From NCBI GenBank assembly GCA_964562685.1, contig CAZLUP010000009.1, forward strand, positions 53,063 to 117,062: a stretch of 64,000 nt of DNA. Reading direction: 5' to 3'. Made by a program: the position numbers and the translations under genes. Positions 1 to 8,619 of this stretch are shown one piece after another; the stretch's first letter is position 1; the number at the start of each line of letters is the position of its first letter. The notes under the pieces were generated by a model, which had not been told where the DNA came from, searched no databases, and saw nothing but the letters and a program-made list of their open reading frames with translations. Origin of the DNA: Stanieria sp964562685 (GTDB taxonomy: Bacteria; Cyanobacteriota; Cyanobacteriia; Cyanobacteriales; Xenococcaceae).

Positions 1-124
1 AGCAAATTGATGAGTGGAGGGAGGAAGTTTAGCTGTAGGTTTGAGAGGTGTTTGTACCATGATAAGTCCTTAGTTGTTAGTCATTCGTCATTGGTTACTA
101 ATCAAATTCATTGGTGGCTATTTT

Positions 125-493
125 TTATTTGCGCTCGCCTGACCAAGGAGGAGGTCCTTGAGGTGGTCGAATATCAATTACCTCGCCATTTTTACGGGTG
201 ATAGAGAAAGCATCAAACTCATCTCGACCCATTTCTCCTACTACGGTGACAGATTCTCCAGTATTTAAATCGATTTGATGCCACCAACGAGGTCCTGCAT
301 CCACAATTATTTGTCCTGTTCCGTCGTTAAGAGTAAAATTATTGCCAACCACGCTTTCAACTTCGCCTGAAATAGTGATACCCTGCATACTTTTTAAGTT
401 TTCAATGGGAGTTTGGGCAGACAATTGGGTTGGAATTGTTAACGCTGGAACAATAGATAGAGCCGTTAATAAAAATAAAGTTAATTTCATCAC
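125..493 (-). CDS. Small exported OB-fold (YgiW/YdeI-like) protein
   Basis: A 122-residue protein with an N-terminal signal peptide (hydrophobic residues 3-20, likely cleaved after the SAQ near residue 27) followed by one compact domain. The domain pattern (ISGEVESVVGNNFTLNDGTG, then a V-x-V-x-G-E strand) resembles the bacterial OB-fold family of YgiW/YdeI stress-tolerance proteins, which act in the periplasm. The C-terminus is proline-rich. It starts 8 nt after the ndhD stop on the same strand, so it is probably the last gene of the ndhF-CA-ndhD transcript, which suggests a periplasmic or lumenal accessory role. Two adjacent ATGs make the start uncertain by one codon. Ligand and function are unknown; the OB-fold assignment is from pattern only. 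Confidence 0.7.
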   Translation of the reverse strand: MMKLTLFLLTALSIVPALTIPTQLSAQTPIENLKSMQGITISGEVESVVGNNFTLNDGTGQIIVDAGPRWWHQIDLNTGESVTVVGEMGRDEFDAFSITRKNGEVIDIRPPQGPPPWSGERK

Positions 494-501
494 AAAACTT
501 C

Positions 502-2034
502 CTAATTCAAATTCAATTTCAATAGAAGATTGGTTGCTGGTAGTTGTTGAAGAGCAATTTCTTCAATTTGATTATTAAAAATCTTGACTGCTAATAAATC
601 TGTCGTGGGTTCGATCCAACGTAGTAACCAGTTTGGTTGAATTCCTAAGAAAAGAATAATTACAGTTAAAACAAAAGCAGGAATAGTTTCTGAACGAAGT
701 ACGGTGGGATAATAAGCTAATTTATTGTCTAATTTACCAAAACAGGTACGATTGAGCAGGATGACAAAGTAAACTGCCGTCAAACCAGAAGCAATGATGC
801 AAAGTAACGTAGGAATGGGGAAAGTGGCGAAACTTCCTTGAAAGATAATAAATTCAGCTACAAATCCCACCAAACCAGGGATACCAGCACTAGCCATACC
901 TGCCATAATCAATAAAGCACTGGTAAGAGGTAAACCGCGAATAGGATTCATTAAACCATTGAGAACATCCAAATCACGAGTTCCCACCTTACGTTCAACA
1001 ATACCAACTAAATGGAAGAGTAGAGCCAGAATCAAACCATGAGCGATCATTTGTGCTACCGCACCCAAAATACTTAATTCCGTACCAGCAGCAGCAGCTA
1101 CTAAAATGTAGCCCATGTGACCAATAGAACTATAAGCCACCATGCGTTTGATATCTTTTTGTGCGATCGCACTTAAGGCTCCATAAAGTACACTAATTGT
1201 ACCGATAACTGCTAATCCAGGAGCAACAATTGACCAAGTTTCGGGAAATAGTTGTAAACCAAAGCGAATCAGACCATAAGTTCCGAGTTTAGCCAGGATT
1301 CCGCCTAGAAGAATGGTAACAGCAGGAGAAGCTTCAGTATAAGCATCAGGTAACCAAGTATGTAAAGGTACTAAAGGAATTTTAATTCCAAATCCAACTA
1401 ATAATACGGTGAGTAAAAAGAGTTGAGTGTTTAAAGATAAGCCTTGAGTGGTAATAGTATCGTAATCAAAACTAGCAGAACCGTTGAGAAAAGCAATTCC
1501 TAAAAAGGCAGCTAAAACTAACAATCCTGATACGGCTGTGTAGAGTAGAAATTTAATCGATGCATAACCTCGTTTTTCTCCTCCCCAGATGGCAATCATC
1601 AAATAAAAAGGGATTAATTCTAGTTCGTAAAAAATTACGAATAGCAATAGATTCTGAGCAACTAAAGCCCCAGTTATGCCTGCATTAATTAATAGAATTA
1701 GAGAGTAATAAAGACGGGGACGTTCAACATTTTCTCCAATACTATAAATAGCAATAATGGTAAGTAAACCATTTAAAGCAAGCAAAGGTAATGATAAACC
1801 GTCAACTGCCAAACTATAACTTAAACCAATTGGTTCAGCCCAAGGTAAATATTCTGAAAATTGCCATCCAGAATTACTCAGATCAAATTGAGTTAATAAC
1901 CAGATTGTCCAAACAAAAATAACTACTGCAAAAATTGTTGTAATTTGTCTGAGACGTGCTGATTCAATTTTTCCTGGTAAAAAACCGATAATACTAGCCC
2001 CAATAACAGGTAGCAAAAGTAAAATACTAAGCAT
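502..2034 (-). CDS. ndhD: NDH-1 subunit D, CO2-uptake type (NdhD3/D4-like)
   Basis: A 510-residue, highly hydrophobic antiporter-like subunit of the photosynthetic NDH-1 complex. It has the usual family signatures: GLDGLSLPLLALNG near residue 75, the membrane Glu in FYELELIPFYLMIAIWGG near residue 135, and the proton-channel stretch around GFGIKIPLVPLHTWLPDAY near residue 215-235. Length fits the family. Its resemblance to NdhD3/NdhD4 and its position close to an NdhF3/F4-like gene indicate the specialised NDH-1MS complexes that drive CO2 hydration at the thylakoid, rather than the respiratory form. No cupA/cupB (chpY/chpX) gene lies beside it; a beta-carbonic anhydrase gene lies upstream instead. 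D3 versus D4 cannot be settled by eye. Confidence 0.9.
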   Translation of the reverse strand: MLSILLLLPVIGASIIGFLPGKIESARLRQITTIFAVVIFVWTIWLLTQFDLSNSGWQFSEYLPWAEPIGLSYSLAVDGLSLPLLALNGLLTIIAIYSIGENVERPRLYYSLILLINAGITGALVAQNLLLFVIFYELELIPFYLMIAIWGGEKRGYASIKFLLYTAVSGLLVLAAFLGIAFLNGSASFDYDTITTQGLSLNTQLFLLTVLLVGFGIKIPLVPLHTWLPDAYTEASPAVTILLGGILAKLGTYGLIRFGLQLFPETWSIVAPGLAVIGTISVLYGALSAIAQKDIKRMVAYSSIGHMGYILVAAAAGTELSILGAVAQMIAHGLILALLFHLVGIVERKVGTRDLDVLNGLMNPIRGLPLTSALLIMAGMASAGIPGLVGFVAEFIIFQGSFATFPIPTLLCIIASGLTAVYFVILLNRTCFGKLDNKLAYYPTVLRSETIPAFVLTVIILFLGIQPNWLLRWIEPTTDLLAVKIFNNQIEEIALQQLPATNLLLKLNLN

Positions 2035-2214
2035 TTTTTTTCCTTTTTCTTTTGTTACTTTTCATTAGTTATCTTTTTGATTAATGGCAAATTATTATTA
2101 ATTAAGATTGACTTGGATTGAATTATAAAGCCAAAATTTTAAGCTTATACTCGATCTGATTTGGCAACTTTTATCTATTCTTTTATCTCAGCCATCATTT
2201 ATATCTTGCTATAA

Positions 2215-2934
2215 CTAACTAACTAAGGTTACTTCTCCTGTTTCAAAATCAAAATATCCCCCAACAATTTTTAACTGATTTGAAGCAATCAATTCCGATA
2301 AAACAGGAGATTGTTTTAGTTTTTCAACTTGATACATTACATTGGCTTGAGTCGCTTTTTTGAGTGCTTCTTTATCTTCTTGTTGTCCCTGAAAATCTTT
2401 GACCGCAGGTTGAATCTGTTCCAAAATACTACCTATTTTTCCTGGAACTTCTTCTCCTTGTAAAGTAGCCTTGACTGCACCACAACCATAATGCCCCATG
2501 ACCATAATTACTTTAGCACCTAACACTAAAGTACCAAATTCTAAACTACCAGTTTCTTCTGCTGTGGCAACATTACCTGCGTCACGAACTACAAATAAAT
2601 CACCAAATCCTTGATCGAAAATCGCTTCAAGAGGAAGTCTAGAATCTGCACAACCTAACATCGCTGCAAAAGGTTTTTGTTCTTCAGAAATTGATTGTAA
2701 ATATTTTAAAGATTGATGAGGATTTGTACGTTTGTTTTGAATAAAACGCCGATTACCTTCCATTAATTTTGTCAATGCTTGGTCACAAGTTATTTCATTT
2801 TGAGCAATTGCTGGTTCTGAATTAGTAAGATTTATTCCTAAAACACCTGCTAATGTAGCTGTCCCTAAAAAGCCCGCACCAAACTTTATTAATTTGCGTC
2901 GAGAAAAATCCATTTGTCCTTTTGTGTTGTTCAT
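2215..2934 (-). CDS. Tat-exported beta-class carbonic anhydrase
   Basis: A 239-residue beta-carbonic anhydrase, which interconverts CO2 and bicarbonate. Residues 10-35 form a twin-arginine signal (S-R-R-K-L-I-K then a hydrophobic stretch ending in AIAQ), so the enzyme should be exported folded to the periplasm or thylakoid lumen. The zinc and active-site residues are intact: the C-x-D-x-R motif in MLGCADSRLPLE near residue 93-101 and H-x-x-C in GHYGCGA near residue 147-151. It sits between ndhF (45 nt upstream) and ndhD (180 nt downstream) on the same strand. That placement suggests a job in inorganic-carbon handling tied to the NDH-1 CO2-uptake complex; the physical link is inference. It could match the EcaB-type group, which I could not test. 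Confidence 0.93.
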   Translation of the reverse strand: MNNTKGQMDFSRRKLIKFGAGFLGTATLAGVLGINLTNSEPAIAQNEITCDQALTKLMEGNRRFIQNKRTNPHQSLKYLQSISEEQKPFAAMLGCADSRLPLEAIFDQGFGDLFVVRDAGNVATAEETGSLEFGTLVLGAKVIMVMGHYGCGAVKATLQGEEVPGKIGSILEQIQPAVKDFQGQQEDKEALKKATQANVMYQVEKLKQSPVLSELIASNQLKIVGGYFDFETGEVTLVS

Positions 2935-2979
2935 TGTCTTTTGAATTAAGTTTTAAAATTTCTCAGAAAAACTTGCTAA

Positions 2980-4842
2980 TTAGGGCAAAACTACCAGAGA
3001 GATTTGAGATATTAAGGGATAACAAACTACTCCCACAAATAAAATAACTCCCAAGAAAATTGACAGAAAGTAAAATTGAGTTTGACCAGAAACATTGTAT
3101 TTTAAACTTTCACCGCTAAAAATTGTTACTAACCCAACTAAATTAATTACTCCGTCAACTAAATAGCGATCAAACCAATAGATAATTTGAGAAACTAACC
3201 CAACTACAAAAACAATTGTGACGCGATAAAGTTGAGCAGTATAAAGATCGTAAGCAAAAAAGTCTTGTAGTGCTTTGGGTTTTAATTCAATTGGTTTGGT
3301 AATTTTGTCATTGAGATAAATGAATGCTGAAGCACTCGCACCTACTAAAGTAGAAATAACTAAGGGAGTAGCAACAGTTAAATTAAGATTTGACCACTCA
3401 GGTAACAAATTCCATTGATGTAATAAAATCGGTACGTGCAAGGCAAAACCCATTCCAAATGTCATCGGTAACACTAACGCCCATAACCCTTCGGGCGAAC
3501 GAACTGTCATCTGCTTCGGTTTACCACCAAAGATTAGACTAAATTCGCGAGTAATACTAAAAGCAGTCAAACCATTGACGACAACCAATACCCCAACTAA
3601 CCAGGGATGAGTATTCCAAAGGTTATCCGCCATTTCTGTCAGCGTCCAAAAACAGCCCAGAGGGGGAAAAGCGACTAGGGAAGCTGCGCCAACTAAGTAA
3701 CAAATCCCAGATATAGGACGACGCGACCATAAACCGCCGTATTGAGTTAAATTTTGAGTAATGTTATTTAAAACAATTCCGCCAATACTCATCACTAACA
3801 GAGACATGGCGATCGCATAAGTAAATAGCAATCTCAAAGCGGTTTCATCTTGTTGGGTCCCTACCGCAATGAAAACTAGACCCATGTAGGCACTAACGGA
3901 ATAGGAAAGGGATCGTTTAATGTCAATTTGGGCGATCGCAATTAAAGAAGCACCAATGGCTGTTACCGCACCGATGCCAATCATTACTTTGGAGGCTAAA
4001 GGAGATAAGGCAAAAACTGGCTGTAATTTGATTAATACCCAAGCACCTGTAGAAACAACAATCGTATTCCGTAAAATCGTGGCAGGCATTGGTCCTTCCA
4101 TCGCTTCGTCTAACCAAAGATGCAGAGGAAATTGAGCGCATTTACCCAAAGGACCAGCAATTAAAGCTAAACAAAGTAAAGTTGCTACAGTAGGATCGAT
4201 AGTTGTGGTTTTTGCCCATTCAGCTAACTCGGTATAATTCCAAGTCCCTGCTAAAGGTAATAAAGCAACTACCCCCATCAGCAGGATTAAATCTCCTACC
4301 CGTTTAGTTAAAAAAGCATCCCTTGCACCTGTGACTACTAAGGATTGGTTGAACCACAACCCGATTAATAGATAAGTACCGAGAGTCAGAATTTCTAACA
4401 CTACATAACTAAAGAAGAGGGAATTACACAAAACTAAAGTAGACATCCCTGCTTCAAACAAAGCTAGTAGCGAGTAGAAACGCGCCCAACCCCAATCCAT
4501 TTCCATATAACCAATGGCATAAATTTGAGCAGCTAAATTCAAACCAGTAATTAAAACCAATGCCCCAAGAGTAACTGGGGAAATTACTAGATCGAAAGCG
4601 ATATTTAAATCAGCAGCATGAAGCCATTGAAATGATAAATATTGAACTGGTTGATGCCACGTTTCTAAAAGAGCTAAGATACTGTGAATCAACGCTATCA
4701 AAGTCATTAAAGCATTGATATAACCCGATGGTCTTGGCCCTGTCTGACGAATAATTCCTGGCGACCAAGGTATAGCTAGCACTGCGCCGGCTAAAGCATA
4801 TAAAGGTACTAGCCAGATAGTCTGACTAAATATCTCATTCAT
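2980..4842 (-). CDS. ndhF: NDH-1 subunit F, CO2-uptake type (NdhF3/F4-like)
   Basis: A 620-residue polytopic antiporter-like subunit of NDH-1. It begins with a stretch containing LVPLYALAGAVLAIPWSPGI, typical of the NdhF3/NdhF4 branch. The central proton-channel motif reads LGKCAQFPLHLWLDEAMEGP near residue 233-252, with PATILRN following; this variant of the usual AQFPLHVWLPDAMEGP motif also points to the CO2-uptake branch. It is the first gene of the minus-strand cluster ndhF-CA-ndhD-OB protein. In the family, the F3 form (inducible, low CO2) or F4 form (constitutive) combines with the matching NdhD and a Cup protein. No Cup gene is present here, so the partner must be encoded elsewhere. 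Confidence 0.9.
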   Translation of the reverse strand: MNEIFSQTIWLVPLYALAGAVLAIPWSPGIIRQTGPRPSGYINALMTLIALIHSILALLETWHQPVQYLSFQWLHAADLNIAFDLVISPVTLGALVLITGLNLAAQIYAIGYMEMDWGWARFYSLLALFEAGMSTLVLCNSLFFSYVVLEILTLGTYLLIGLWFNQSLVVTGARDAFLTKRVGDLILLMGVVALLPLAGTWNYTELAEWAKTTTIDPTVATLLCLALIAGPLGKCAQFPLHLWLDEAMEGPMPATILRNTIVVSTGAWVLIKLQPVFALSPLASKVMIGIGAVTAIGASLIAIAQIDIKRSLSYSVSAYMGLVFIAVGTQQDETALRLLFTYAIAMSLLVMSIGGIVLNNITQNLTQYGGLWSRRPISGICYLVGAASLVAFPPLGCFWTLTEMADNLWNTHPWLVGVLVVVNGLTAFSITREFSLIFGGKPKQMTVRSPEGLWALVLPMTFGMGFALHVPILLHQWNLLPEWSNLNLTVATPLVISTLVGASASAFIYLNDKITKPIELKPKALQDFFAYDLYTAQLYRVTIVFVVGLVSQIIYWFDRYLVDGVINLVGLVTIFSGESLKYNVSGQTQFYFLSIFLGVILFVGVVCYPLISQISLVVLP

Positions 4843-5037
4843 AGATATTTTAATGTTTTATAGCTTAGTTAAATTGATTATTATCTATCATAGGATGATT
4901 ATAGAATTTAGTCTATGAATAATAAAATATAATTGTTTTATAACGATGATAAGGATAAATAAATAAATAAATAACATCAGTTCGGATCAAACTATTATGG
5001 GCGAACATAGCGAAGAGAAAACTAGCGCTCGCCTTAA
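4843..5037. promoter_or_regulatory. Leader region of the ndhF cluster
   Basis: This 195-nt AT-rich gap must hold the minus-strand promoter of the ndhF-CA-ndhD cluster. It contains a run of TAAA/AATA units near 4955-4973 and, next to the STAS-fragment stop, a hairpin whose arms are GGCG..AGCG (from about 4999) and CGCTCGCC (to 5034). No specific LysR-type (CcmR/CmpR) site could be assigned by eye. Confidence 0.35.
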
Positions 5038-5556
5038 CTAATCTTTCTTCAAATGATGTTGTTCAAAAGCTGCGATCGCCGTATCTAAAGTAGGATAAAT
5101 ATGTTCGGCGGAAAAATTTTTAAGAAACTCTGCCCGTTTGAGTTCGAGATATAGATCTTGCTTAACTCGCGACATCGCAAAGGTAATATTTTGGGCTGCT
5201 AATTCATCTCTTAACTCAAATAAAGTATCGATCGCAGTAATATCAATTTCAACATTAGCTTCCATGTTGAGGACAAACCATTCTACAGGAGTTACTTCAG
5301 CCTCAATTGCTAAGCGCGATCGCCGCTTAAAATCTTCCGCATTAGCAAAGCATAAAGGAGCATCATAGCGATAAATTACCAATCCAGGAATAGTTGTTGC
5401 ACCTTCCCAGTCTTCAATATCATGCAGTCCTGCTAAACCTGGAACTGTACCTAAAACTGCATCGTGAGGGCGAGCAACTCTTGAAAATAGTTCAATTACT
5501 GCTGGCATTGGAATAGAGAAAGAGTTAGGAGTTTTGGCTTTGGTCATAGGACACAC
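5038..5556 (-). pseudogene. Orphan STAS domain: C-terminal remnant of a SulP anion transporter
   Basis: A 172-residue frame that matches only the C-terminal cytoplasmic part of SulP-family transporters (sulfate/bicarbonate permeases). Residues about 15-50 carry the linker motif RVARPHDAVLGTVPGLAGLH that normally follows the last membrane helix, and residues 55-170 form a STAS domain with the VEWFVLNME...DITAIDTLFEL core. The membrane domain of about 400 residues is absent: only 78 nt separate this frame from the next gene. The start is a GTG at 5556 or an ATG at 5547, neither with a good ribosome site. It is most simply a truncated transporter gene; a retained free-standing STAS regulator is the alternative, because the frame is still clean. 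Confidence 0.75.
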
Positions 5557-5634
5557 CGTAAAGCTGATCTTTTCAAGATAGACTTTTCTTAGAACTAATA
5601 GGATGTATCTTATTTAACCAAAGTTTGTTAATTT

Positions 5635-7113
5635 TTATTCAATAATCACTAAGTTACCCATCATGCCTAAATCTTCGTGGTCGAGAATGTGGCAATGGTA
5701 AACAGTTTTCCCCACAAAATCGCGGAAAGGAATACGAATACGAACAGTTTCACCCCTAGGCACTAAAACAGTATCTCGCCAAGCAAGTAATGATTCTGGT
5801 TGACCATTCCGACTAATGACTTGAAAAGCATTACCGTGAATGTGAAACGGATGATCCATTACGCCTGTATTAGTTATGTCCCAATCTTCTGTAGTATTGA
5901 GTTTAACTTGGGTATCTATGCGATCGCTATTAAAAGACTGTCCATTGATTAAAAAAGCCATTCCTACGGTAGGATTCATACCATGATTGAGTTCAAAACG
6001 TCTAACTATTTCAGGTTCTGATAATGCAGAGATAGTAGTAAGTTTGGTTGGTAAAGGAAGAGATTGTACAGAGGATTGATAGTTAATCGTGGCTAGATTC
6101 AGAGGTGCATCGAGGTTATTTCTACTCATCATACCCATACCTCTACCACCCATCATTTCACCCCCCATCATGCCCATACTACCGCGATCGTAGGGTAAGT
6201 TGAGTAAGGGATATTGCCCTGATTCTCGATCTCCTCGTACTAAAACATCGGCTCGTTGTCCTGGTGTTAATAGTAATTCATTAACTTCTATAGGTTCGTT
6301 TAAGCTATGTCCATCAGTCGCAATCTGATAAAAAGAATGATTTTCGAGCATCAGCCGATAAAAACGAGAAGTAGAAGCATTAAGAATTCGCAAACGCATT
6401 AATCCATTAGCAGGCAAAGAAAAACTAGGATTTACTTGACCATTTACTGTAATTACATCTCCTTCTCGTCCCATCATTAGAGACATATGCATTGAGGATA
6501 AAAGTCTTCCCTCTTCATCTAAGGAAAAATCTTGCAGTACCAAAAATTCTTCTTTGGCTGCCTTAATTTTGGGAATTTCGTCTATTTTTCCACGGATGAT
6601 AAATAAACCAGCTAATCCGCCAAATAATTGTTCTGCAACTAAACCATGTAGGTGGGGATGATACCAAAATGTACCTGATGGATGATTGGAAGGGATCGAA
6701 AACTCGTAGGTTAGTTTTTCTCCTGGTTCGATATGAAGAAAAACATTATCGGCATTTCCTGTAATGGGAATGTGTAAACCGTGATAGTGAATATTAGTTG
6801 GTTGAGAAAGATGATTAGTAAAGTGAATACGAACTTTATCTCCTGGTTTTGCTTCTAAACGTGGTGCAGGAACTTGTCCGTTATAAGTTAAGAGATATGC
6901 CTGTTTTTTCCCTAAATTTACTAAACTTTTCCTCGCTTCTAAATTCAGTTCTAATAATCCCTCACTGCTTTGGTATAACGGAGAAAAATTAACCGATGAT
7001 TGTGATAGAGGTTGACTAAAAGTAGTTCCTTTCCCTAGCCAATTGCTTACTAAAGCTACTCCCGTACCAGCAGCACCCCAAACAATAAATTTACGACGGT
7101 TAAGTTTAACCAT
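5635..7113 (-). CDS. Multicopper oxidase (CueO/laccase-like), Tat-exported
   Basis: A 492-residue three-cupredoxin multicopper oxidase. Residues 5-30 are a twin-arginine signal (NRRKFIVWGAAGTG), so it works outside the cytoplasm. All four copper-ligand motifs are present: HYHGLH near residue 108, FWYHPHLHG near 148, HPFHIHG near 425 and the Cys-containing YHCHILDHEDLGMM near 470, with the axial Met of the type 1 site. A Met/Gly-rich insert (GMMGGEMMGGRGMGMM) near residue 315 recalls the Met-rich loop of CueO that binds Cu(I). The likely role is oxidation of cuprous ion in copper detoxification. It follows the DUF411 gene by 20 nt and shares its promoter. Confidence 0.93.
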   Translation of the reverse strand: MVKLNRRKFIVWGAAGTGVALVSNWLGKGTTFSQPLSQSSVNFSPLYQSSEGLLELNLEARKSLVNLGKKQAYLLTYNGQVPAPRLEAKPGDKVRIHFTNHLSQPTNIHYHGLHIPITGNADNVFLHIEPGEKLTYEFSIPSNHPSGTFWYHPHLHGLVAEQLFGGLAGLFIIRGKIDEIPKIKAAKEEFLVLQDFSLDEEGRLLSSMHMSLMMGREGDVITVNGQVNPSFSLPANGLMRLRILNASTSRFYRLMLENHSFYQIATDGHSLNEPIEVNELLLTPGQRADVLVRGDRESGQYPLLNLPYDRGSMGMMGGEMMGGRGMGMMSRNNLDAPLNLATINYQSSVQSLPLPTKLTTISALSEPEIVRRFELNHGMNPTVGMAFLINGQSFNSDRIDTQVKLNTTEDWDITNTGVMDHPFHIHGNAFQVISRNGQPESLLAWRDTVLVPRGETVRIRIPFRDFVGKTVYHCHILDHEDLGMMGNLVIIE

Positions 7114-7133
7114 ATTTCAAAACTATTGGGTAA

Positions 7134-7694
7134 TTAATAAGATTGATATTCTTTGAATACTTCAATTTCTCCCTTGTTACCAAATGCCAATACCTGAAAT
7201 GGTTGTTTTTTATTTCCCGCTTCCATTCCTGGTGTTCCTAAAGGCATTCCAGGTACAGTTAAACCAACGGATTGGGGTTTTTCTTTCAGAAAGCGTTTAA
7301 TGTCATCTGCGGGAATGTGTCCTTCCATGACATAACCATCAATAATAGTTGTATGACAAGATGCTAGCTCTGGAGGCACATTATATTTTTGTTTCAGTGC
7401 TTCCATCTCATTAGTTTTAATATCTTTGATTTTAAAACCGTGTTTTTGGGCGTGTTCTACCCATACTCCACAACAACCACAAGATGGACTGCGATAGACA
7501 GTCATATTCAATGTTCCTGAATAATTTGGTTCTGTTTCTCGATCCCAAACACTGGCGTAGGCAATATTTTTAGAATCATCTGTAACTGTTGAAGAATTAC
7601 TGAGAGCTTTTTCAGAAGACAGAGACATTGCTCCGATTAAACATAAAGCAGTTACAGGTATCAGTAGCGACCATTTTTTAAATAATTTATTCAT
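7134..7694 (-). CDS. DUF411 metal-binding protein, exported
   Basis: A 186-residue protein with an N-terminal signal/anchor (hydrophobic residues 10-25) and a DUF411 domain. The domain opens with MTVYRSPSCGCCGVWVEH near residue 63-80, whose C-x-C-C is a likely metal site in a thioredoxin-like fold, and continues with ELASCHTTIIDGYVMEGHIP and a Met/Pro-rich stretch (VPGMPLGTPGME) that may add soft-metal ligands. DUF411 proteins recur beside copper-resistance genes. Here it is the promoter-proximal gene of a pair with the multicopper oxidase, supporting periplasmic copper binding or delivery. An AAGG ribosome site lies about 10 nt before the ATG. The exact function of the family is not established. 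Confidence 0.88.
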   Translation of the reverse strand: MNKLFKKWSLLIPVTALCLIGAMSLSSEKALSNSSTVTDDSKNIAYASVWDRETEPNYSGTLNMTVYRSPSCGCCGVWVEHAQKHGFKIKDIKTNEMEALKQKYNVPPELASCHTTIIDGYVMEGHIPADDIKRFLKEKPQSVGLTVPGMPLGTPGMEAGNKKQPFQVLAFGNKGEIEVFKEYQSY

Positions 7695-7741
7695 TACTAA
7701 AGACCTTAAAAAAATATCTTTTTATAGTTGTCAGCAGCTTT

Positions 7742-7773
7742 ATCCTAAACTCTCTAGTTAGGTAGAGAGTCAA
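7742..7773 (-). promoter_or_regulatory. MerR-family type promoter with dyad operator
   Basis: On the minus strand, 48 nt before the DUF411 start codon, lie a -35 box TTGACT (7768-7773) and a -10 box TAGGAT (7742-7747) separated by 20 nt. An inverted repeat with perfect 8-bp arms, ACTCTCTA and TAGAGAGT (7749-7770), occupies the spacer. An over-long spacer holding a dyad is the hallmark of promoters activated by MerR-family metal sensors such as CueR and ZntR. The ACTCT...AGAGT arms are close to the ZntR-type consensus. The regulator itself is not in the window. Confidence 0.72.
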
Positions 7774-7828
7774 GCTTAGATTAAGATCTGCAACTTAACT
7801 CAATAAATCGATTTTCTAGTTAAATATT

Positions 7829-7846
7829 TTGGGTTTCATGCTTCAA
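7829..7846 (+). repeat. Copy of an 18-nt dispersed intergenic motif
   Basis: TTGGGTTTCATGCTTCAA matches 17 of 18 bases with 36262-36279, where the same motif forms the right arm of a strong hairpin. Here the left arm is missing, so only half of the element remains. No function is evident. Confidence 0.5.
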
Positions 7847-7906
7847 AAACCACTTGCTACAATGGAAGAAACCTCCGCAACGCATTGACTTGCCAACCTA
7901 CAGAGC

Positions 7907-8599
7907 TTAATGTTGAGCATTTCTTCTTTGAATGAGGTTGATCTCTGGTACGCTAACATGAGGCGATAAGCTCAAGAGCCAATCAATAGTAGAATGCACG
8001 TCTTCTATTGGAATTGTCTGCTGTGGCGCAAAACGCCCTTCTTGGATATCATTTATTACTTCTTCTGTAGCTACATTTCCGGGATTGATGACGGTAAAAC
8101 AAATTTTTAACCCAAGGGAAGTCAGCATTAGAGCTTGTACCGCACCTCGAAGCCCAAATTTGGAGGCAGTGTTGGCAACTTCATGGGAAGCTAAATGATC
8201 GAGTCCAGACAATGAACTGATATATATAGCTTTGGGGTTATTTGTCATTAGAAGATTAGGAGAAATGGCGCGTGTTAACTCTATGGGCGCAATTGTATTC
8301 ACTGAAATAACGAAACGAGTTTCAGAATCACTACTGGTTAGAAAGTCATATTCACTTGTAAATGCGTTATTTTCCCACACACCACCGAGGAACAATAATG
8401 CATCTAAAGGGACGTTGTTTAAGTCATTGGCTATCTTTTGGATTCCTTCTAGTTGGCTCAAATCGGCTTTAATCCATTTTCCCGCAGAGGCTTGTGTCCT
8501 TGAAATACAATAAACATTATGACCGGCTCGATGGTAAATCTCGGCAATAGCTCCACCAATTCCTCTGCTTCCTCCAGCAATTAGTAGATTTTTTTTCAT
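7907..8599 (-). CDS. Short-chain dehydrogenase/reductase-like protein lacking the catalytic Tyr
   Basis: A 230-residue Rossmann-fold SDR. The nucleotide-binding motif is good (GGSRGIGGAIAEI, residues 9-21), D46 follows in the KADLSQ segment, and the Ser of the active site lies in YISSLSG. The catalytic Y-x-x-x-K reads N-T-A-S-K (the codon is AAC where TAC would give Tyr), so the Tyr is replaced by Asn while the Lys is kept. Either the protein has lost dehydrogenase activity and works as a binding or regulatory protein, or it uses different chemistry. Size fits small classical SDRs. It ends close to the copper locus and lies 20 nt after mutS on the same strand, so it may be read from mutS. Substrate unknown. 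Confidence 0.8.
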   Translation of the reverse strand: MKKNLLIAGGSRGIGGAIAEIYHRAGHNVYCISRTQASAGKWIKADLSQLEGIQKIANDLNNVPLDALLFLGGVWENNAFTSEYDFLTSSDSETRFVISVNTIAPIELTRAISPNLLMTNNPKAIYISSLSGLDHLASHEVANTASKFGLRGAVQALMLTSLGLKICFTVINPGNVATEEVINDIQEGRFAPQQTIPIEDVHSTIDWLLSLSPHVSVPEINLIQRRNAQH

Positions 8600-8619
8600 C
8601 GTGCAATTAATCTTTCCGT

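Noticed and set aside
7..201. Plus-strand 64-codon frame at the left edge
   Set aside because: It overlaps the end of the OB-fold gene on the other strand and has no recognisable product or ribosome site.
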